Origin: Spirodela intermedia
Taxonomy: Eukaryota; Streptophyta; Magnoliopsida; Alismatales; Araceae
Length of the DNA stretch: 64,000 bases
Assembly (NCBI GenBank): GCA_902729315.2
Contig: LR746275.1
Span: 2,946,501 to 3,010,500, forward strand
Reading direction: 5' to 3'
Shown here piece by piece: positions 57,620 to 64,000 of this stretch. The notes beneath the pieces were generated by a model. The model did not search any database. It saw only the letters and a program-made list of their open reading frames with translations, and was not told where the DNA came from. The translations under genes were made by a program, and so were the position numbers. Position 1 is the stretch's first letter. Each line of letters opens with the position of its first letter.

Positions 57620-59430
57620 GGATTTCAACCAACTGATTGTGTATTTTTCGTAATTGTTAATATAGTCTAGGGTTCTAATAGAGTCAACATGAGGGTTCAT
57701 CCTCTTAGGTGGACCCATGAGGAGGAAGAAGAGGGAGGAGGAGGCCACATCATCCACATACCCCTTCTCTTCTAAGATAGGCACCTCTCCCTCCAAGAGG
57801 CACCAGTTGGCATCCTTTGGGAGGGGGCGCCTCTAACTACCATCCCCTCTTATCTATAAATATTTAAACTCACAAATACTTGGAAAGAAAAAAGTTGAAT
57901 TTGGAATGAAAAAAGTTCTTATTATCTCTCACCTCTCGGAGTAAAGGTTCTTCTTTCTTTCTCACTCACCTCTTAGATTAGGGGTCTCTACTTCTTCCTA
58001 CCCACTTAGATTAGGGGGACCTTTCTCTCTTTCTCTTCTTCTATGTTGTCTTATTTTCATCTCATCGTCGGCCATCCATTTCCTCTCTCCTACCACCATA
58101 GTTGTTCTACCTACTAGCCGTTCGCCCCATCGCCACCATTCCACCTTCTAGCTATCTGCCCTATCACTAAGCCCAACTTTCTTTCCTCTACCACTGTCAC
58201 CATTGTTCTGCCTCCTTAGCATCCACCCCATTGCTACCATTCCACCTTGCCATCACAATCTCTCTCCTTTCTCTTTCCTATTATCACCACAAAACCCCTC
58301 TTTTTCTCTCTCACACCAATGCCCACAAAACCCTCCTGTGCCTTTATTATTTATTTATTCATCCCCAACTTTCTCACCGTCACCTCATTTCACACCCTAC
58401 ATTTCTTCCTTCGATTTATTAATATTTTTATTATTATTTTACCCCACCAACTCTGCCTCTTGTCACCTCACGTTGCGACCCCTTATATATACCTTTGACT
58501 TCATTCCTTTCGAACCACACTAGTTCAGTTCCTAGATTGAACCATTTGTTGGAAAATCCCTAACAAGGCTCGTGGGATCCAAGCCAATTAGAACTTTCCA
58601 TAAATAAAAGATCTCTATAGCAAAGGTGTGTTGATTTTTAAATTCCTTGTGAAGTTGGTCATTGATTTCAAATCCTTGCTCTTATAATTTGTGAGATTCA
58701 TAGGATAACCACCCTCCTGTGAGAGATTAGTGGTCCAAACCCTAGTTGAGAAGCCTTAAATGATTATTTGAATTAGATAACCCAATAAGTAATTAACAAT
58801 CTTAACTATCTTCTAAAATAGTGGGATTCATCTAGATATTAAACCCTCTAAGTCTTAAGTCATCTCTAAAGCCCAATTTATAATTATCTTTAAGAAGATC
58901 TCTTTTATCCCCCTTGTCCCGCATTAGGTTTTCTCCCAAACACAAGTTTAGTACTCCACTCGTGGCTACGCCCAAAGCACATGACATTTAAATGTGATTA
59001 TTTTAAACTCAATTGTGACCACAAGTCAATGGTAGAAGGTAGGAACATGTGGGTAGGGTTGAGCAAAAGATTGGTAGAAACACTCATAGTGGAAGTCAAA
59101 TCCTCAAACTTGTTAACCCCTAATATAAATGTGCCAAAAGAACTAGAGAACAATTTATGGATAGAGTAGATAATACACCATGATTATATTGTTTAGAGGT
59201 ATCCTCTATGTCTAAGGAAAGAGCAAAAGAGATACTGCAATAAGTGTACAAACAAATGAAATAGTACCTCACAAATTAGGTCTCTTGGTCTTGAATGAGC
59301 TGTATCAAATAAATAGAAAGATGGAACTCCTAGAGTTGAGAGAACAATATTTACAATGAACTCTATGAATCCCTACTCTTTAAACAAAGGAGGGAAAAAA
59401 GAAAAAGAGGAGAGCGGGATAAATAAATGG
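57620..59430. other. Intergenic DNA with no recognised gene
   Basis: Contains a C/T-rich block at 57920-58520 whose overlapping frames (58203-58523 and others) are compositional. No motif was found; some of it could be leader or LTR sequence of an unrecognised element. Confidence 0.4.
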
Positions 59431-59434
59431 GAGC

Positions 59435-60884
59435 TGACATAACCCAAACATTGTATAATAAATCACAAAAATTTTAAATTTATAAAAATAGAAAATACTA
59501 TTTTTTATATTTTAAAAATATTTAGCACAAATAAATAAATTATAATTTGATAAAAGGTTCTAAAAATAGTAGAAAATTTCTAACTCAATCAAAGAGATGT
59601 AAGATAACATTGGGTAAAATTTTAAATTTTTTACCAAAAAATATAATATTTTATTATCTTCAAACTAAATAATAAAGAGAAAATATATTTTAAAATTTAC
59701 AAAAATTGTAAATTTTGGTGCAGACATTAGGATGACATTAGTGTCTTGATGAATGTAATTTAGGTAAAAATAGAGTTACATCTGATAATTATCGTATAAA
59801 CAATTATAGATGATTTAATTGATCAAATAAAGATCTATAAAAGTTAAATAAATCATAATTGACCAAATAATATTTTTGAAATTTAAAATTACACAAAATA
59901 TCACTAATTTAAGTAAACATTACGTTTAAAATTTGAATGATAAAATTCTTGTGTTGTGGTTGTAATCTTTAGAATTTTAAATGTTTGAGAGAATTATCAT
60001 GTGATGTACATAACTTCAAGGGCTTTCTTTGGACATGGATGTCATAATAATTTCTAAATCTTCTTCCGAAGTCCAAACATTAATGAAATAGATCAATGAA
60101 TCATCTCTAGTTACTATTAGCTAGCAGAGTAGAAATTTGGTGACTTTCAGATCTCTAACAACTTTCACTTGTAGAGATAAGTTCAATGGATATAAGATAT
60201 ATCTTAGGGAGGCTCTTCATTGCATTTGGTATGCTTTAAGGAGGTGTCGACTTGTCTTTCATTGGATCGTCTTCTTCTCAATGATGACTCATTTGTTGAT
60301 CAATTAAATATGATTTCCTCAAAGAATCTGTGACTTTTATATTTGAAATCTTTAGTCTATTGCTAACAATGATCTGTAGATAACATTTATGAATTTTTTA
60401 TTCATAATCAAATAATTTCGGCAACTATATTATTGATTGATGTTGTATAGAAAAATCATGGTTTAATGAGATAAAAACTTGAATTTTGGCTTTCATAGGA
60501 ATTCGAACCCTCACCATTTGCTTAGCTACATAAGAGAGAGAATGCAAATTACGCACATAGCCTTTCCTAGTGACATCATGAAGTCATTTTCTTCTTATAA
60601 GTTAGGGTTATTTTCAATATAAGTGAAAACTTGCCAATGAGCATTGGTGTATGTTTAGTCCCACATCAGTTATTTTGTAATTTTTGAGACATATATGAGT
60701 ACCCATTTTTCTCATCAAAATGTTTTCTCTTACATGTGTATGACCACTCCTTGCCCCATGTTTGATTGACCATTGGTGACATGAAAAGGGAGTGACGCAC
60801 ACATGCCCCAAGTAGTCCTTAGCCACTTGAGCCCCTTGCTCATGGCTTTACCCGATTATGTTTCCGATCCATGTGTTGGCTTGG
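59435..60884 (-). repeat. Athila-like LTR, truncated by a later insertion
   Basis: Begins TGACATAACCCAAACATTG. It runs collinear with the family until about 200-250 bp before the expected end, where another LTR of the same family starts (60885). Confidence 0.75.
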
Positions 60885-63749
60885 TGATGTGACTTAGTCA
60901 TTGTATAATAAATCATACAAATTTAATATTTATAAAACTAGAAAAATACTAATTTTTGGATATTTAAAAGTATTTCTGAATAAATATCTCAATTATAATT
61001 TAATAAAAGTTTCAAAAATAATGGAAAATTTCCAACTCGATCATAGAGATGTAATATAATATTGAGAAAGTTTTTAAATTTTTTCTCAAAGAATATAATT
61101 TTTGTATGAATTTTAGATTAAGCAATAAAAATAAAATATATTTAAAATTCACAAAATAGGAAAATAAGACTGCAGATGTTAGGGACTGATAAGTCTTCAT
61201 TATCATGAGTTAATAATTAGTAAACAATATAGTTTTAGCCTTAACTCCTGATAAATAGACTTATATTTGTGTTAAAGAATGATTTTTGGTTTTCAATTGA
61301 TTAACGTGAAATTTTGGGTAATTATGTGATTTTATACGATTTTTACAATCTTACTTTTGAGATAAATGAAAGAACAAGAAATAAAAATAAAAATATTGCA
61401 AAAATGGGGGGACCTGCTGGCCAACCGGGCCCGCAAGCGGGTCGGAAGCGCAGTTGGGGAGTAAGCCGCGAGTAGGGGCTCGAGCGGCTTGGCTTGGAGA
61501 CCGACAGGGCACGCGTATGCCACTCCCCTTCCACGTCACCGGTGGCCAGCCGGCTGTGGGGCAAGGAGTGGTCATACACGCGAGAGAAGGGACTTTGTTC
61601 ACAAAGCTAACATTACTATATATTCGCCCGAAAAATCGGCGTACAACTGATGTGGGACTAAACCCCCGTCACACCTTCCTCAGAAGAGGCGGGTGACCGG
61701 CGCGGGTTCAAATCCTCCCAGAGTCAAAATTCATATATTTTTATCTGATTATCGCGACTTTCCTGCAGATCGCCGGTGAAGGATTAAGCAACAAGAATCG
61801 CTGGATCATCAGCGAAAATCTCGTCAACACGATTCGCGGAGCATTACTACTAAAATTGCTGAACGATTCGCGATAAAAGGATCGCGAATCCATCGAGTAA
61901 ATCATCTCCGATTGATCGACGAACAAGCCGTCGTCGGGAAGAGGACGATCCGCTGGGAGACCAGTCGCCACCTCCTGAGAGTGTACCGGATGCGATGAAG
62001 AGCCTCCTCTTGCTGCGCGGACCTGAGGATGAAGCTCCCTAACATGCACCCCACCTCCATCCAGCTCCTCTCCGTCGGGTGACAGCCACCGGAGAGCCGC
62101 AAAGTCGCCGTTTTTCCGCTCCGCCGGGTGACAGCCGCCGGAGACGATTCAACGACCCACTTCATTGACCTCTAGACTTCACGAGAAGATCTAGAGATTG
62201 CCTACGTCGTCTTTGTCCAAGGAGAGCCTTTGAGGCCGTGGACACTGCACGACGATCCTCCCGAATGCTCAGGATTCCGGTGCATCACCGACGCATCGCC
62301 GTCGCGACGCCGGAACTCTGTTTTCCTGCTTTCAATTTAATTTACACTTCATTTAGTGATACTTTATTGATTTTAATTTACCAAACTATACTTCGTTCAA
62401 TTACGATTCTTCCGGCTTTTATAGATCTTAATTTGATTAATTGAGTCGTCTGTAATCACCTACGTAAGAATCACCGGGCGGAACTCTCTTTCTGCCTGAT
62501 TCGCGTTTGCCGGGTGCTGACGTCATCCTGACGTCCGCACCCTTATTTCCTTTTTTTCGTGAATTTTAAATATTTTTCCTTTTTATTTCCTAGTATAAAA
62601 TTTGTAAGAAAATCGTACTCATTGAGAAAAATTCTGAATAATTATCAGATATTATATTACATCTCTGTGATCGACCTGGAAAATTACCGCTATTTTTGGA
62701 AATTTTATTGAATTATAATTGATATATTTATTTAGAAATACTTCTAAATATTCGAAAATTCGTATTTTCTAGTTTTATAAATTTTATATTTGCGTGATTT
62801 AACATACAACAACTGAGTCACGTCAGGGACTACGAATGTTAGGATGACATCAGTGTCTGATGAACACGAATCAGGCCAAAATAGAGTTGCGCTTGATGAA
62901 TCTTACGTAAGTAATTACAAATAATTTAGTTGGTCAAATTACAATCTATAAAAGCTAGAAAAATCAGAATTAAATGAAGAGTAGTTTATAAAATTTAAAT
63001 CATGCAAATAATCTCTAAATAAAATGAAAATTAAGTTGAAAGTAGGAAAATAGAGTTCTGGCATTATGGCGGTGATGCGTTGGCAATGCACTAGAATCTT
63101 GAGCGTTCAAAAGGATTGTCATGTAGTGTCCACAGCCTCGAAGGCTCTCCTTAGATAAGGATGATGTGAGTAATCTCTAAATCTTCTTACGTAGTCTAGA
63201 GATCAATGAAATAGGTCGTCAAATCATCTATAGCGGCTGTCTCCTAATAGAATGGAAAGACAACAACTTTGCGGCTCTCCAATGGTTGTCACTTGATGAA
63301 GAGAAGCTAGATGAAGGTGGGGAGCATGTCAAGGAGTTTCATTCTCAAGTGTGTGCAGCAAGATGATGCTCTTCATTGCATCTGATACACTCTCAAGAGG
63401 TGGACACTCATCTCCTAGTGGATCTTCTTCCTGATGACGGTTTGTTCATTGATTAATTAGAGATGTTTTATTTGATGGATTCGTAATCCTTTTATCATGA
63501 ATTGTTCAACACTTTACTTGATGCATTGACGAGATTTTTGTCATTGATCGAGTGATTCCGATGACTTAATCCTTCACCAGTGATCTATACAAAAGTCATG
63601 ATTTAATTAGATAAAAATATAAGTTTTGACTCTAGTAAGATTTGAACCTACACTAGTCACCCGCCTCAATGAGATAGAGGGAATAAGTAGTCGAATACCC
63701 TTATATAGTGATGTCATCATGGTATATCATTGTTATAAATAAGGGTAGT
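60885..63749 (-). repeat. Athila-like LTR interrupted by a solo LTR
   Basis: Starts TGATGTGACTTAGTCATT at 60885, stops at 61186 and resumes after 62830 (TACGAATGTTAGGATGAC). It is cut again at 63749, where an inverted LTR begins. Confidence 0.8.
61187..62825 (+). mobile_element. Young solo LTR of the Athila-like family, plus orientation
   Basis: 1639 bp from TGATAAGTCTTC to GAGTCACGTCA, flanked by the perfect 5-bp target-site duplication GGGAC (61182-61186 and 62826-62830). It is inverted relative to the other family copies and lies inside one of them. No internal region is present, so it arose by LTR-LTR recombination. It is markedly more GC-rich than its sisters. Confidence 0.92.
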
Positions 63750-64000
63750 TGATAAGTCTTCATTATCATGAGTTAATAATTAGTAAATAATATATTTTTA
63801 GCCTTAACTCGTGATAAATAGACTTATATTTGTGTTAAAATGTGAAAAGTGGTTTTCAATTGATTAATGTGATTTTTTGGATAATTATGTGATTTTATAT
63901 GAATTTATATAATTTTTATAGTCTTACTTATGAGATAAATGAAGAAAAAGAAATAAAAATAAAAATATTGCAAAATGGGGGGACCTACTGGCCAGCCGAG
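63750..64000 (+). repeat. Athila-like LTR start, runs off the right edge
   Basis: TGATAAGTCTTCATTATCATGAG is the same LTR terminus as at 61187, inserted into the LTR at 60885-63749. The element body lies beyond the window. Confidence 0.85.

Noticed and set aside
58203-58523. Overlapping Ser/Pro/Phe-rich frames
   Set aside because: C/T-rich composition keeps three frames open at once; no motif.
1-64000. tRNA, rRNA, CRISPR or bacterial-type system
   Set aside because: None was found by eye; the only tRNA-like signals are LTR primer sites and a B-box-like motif in an LTR.

Overview
The window looks like nuclear DNA of a flowering plant, most probably a monocot. The recognisable genes are short, GC-rich and intron-split. 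They sit in AT-rich intergenic DNA crowded with LTR retrotransposons. No bacterial operons, rRNA genes, tRNA genes or CRISPR arrays are visible. A banana-type (Zingiberales) genome would fit, but that is inference. All assignments come from reading translations, splice signals and internal repeats by eye; no database search was possible.

Layout. 1-700: probable 5' end of a minus-strand gene running off the left edge. 700-2250: GC-rich island with no recognisable product. 4150-5623: a plus-strand type IV chalcone-isomerase-like (CHIL) gene with four exons, preceded by a G-box, two ACCTACC-type MYB elements and a TATA-like box. 5990-6487: a convergent intronless ATL-type RING-H2 ubiquitin ligase gene on the minus strand. 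6800-8830: AT-rich DNA. 8835-18371: a Ty3/gypsy element with ~2-kb LTRs, minus orientation, decayed. 18372-23993: an Athila-like Ty3/gypsy remnant, also minus. 24000-27200: AT-rich DNA with local tandem duplications. 28274-28741: a type-1 non-specific lipid transfer protein (nsLTP1) gene on the plus strand. 29000-37200: AT-rich or low-complexity DNA. 37250-39900: an insertion of mitochondrial DNA (NUMT) carrying nad4 exon 3 and parts of its two flanking group II introns. 39910-40414 and 44445-44949: two nearly identical nsLTP1 genes on the minus strand. 46075-48700: two opposed Ty1/copia remnants. 49565-56908: a second Athila-like remnant split by a solo LTR. 59435-64000: a nest of LTRs of the same family, including a well-preserved solo LTR with a perfect 5-bp target duplication.

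How the genes relate. CHIL (flavonoid pathway), the RING-H2 ligase and the three secreted nsLTPs do not form a common pathway; they are independent genes in gene islands between transposon blocks. The three nsLTP genes form a local family sharing length, cysteine pattern and a phase-2 intron just before the stop codon. The most striking point is the gapless 633-bp duplication giving the two minus-strand nsLTP copies. It runs from the TATA box to the stop codon, and one copy ends directly against the mitochondrial insertion.
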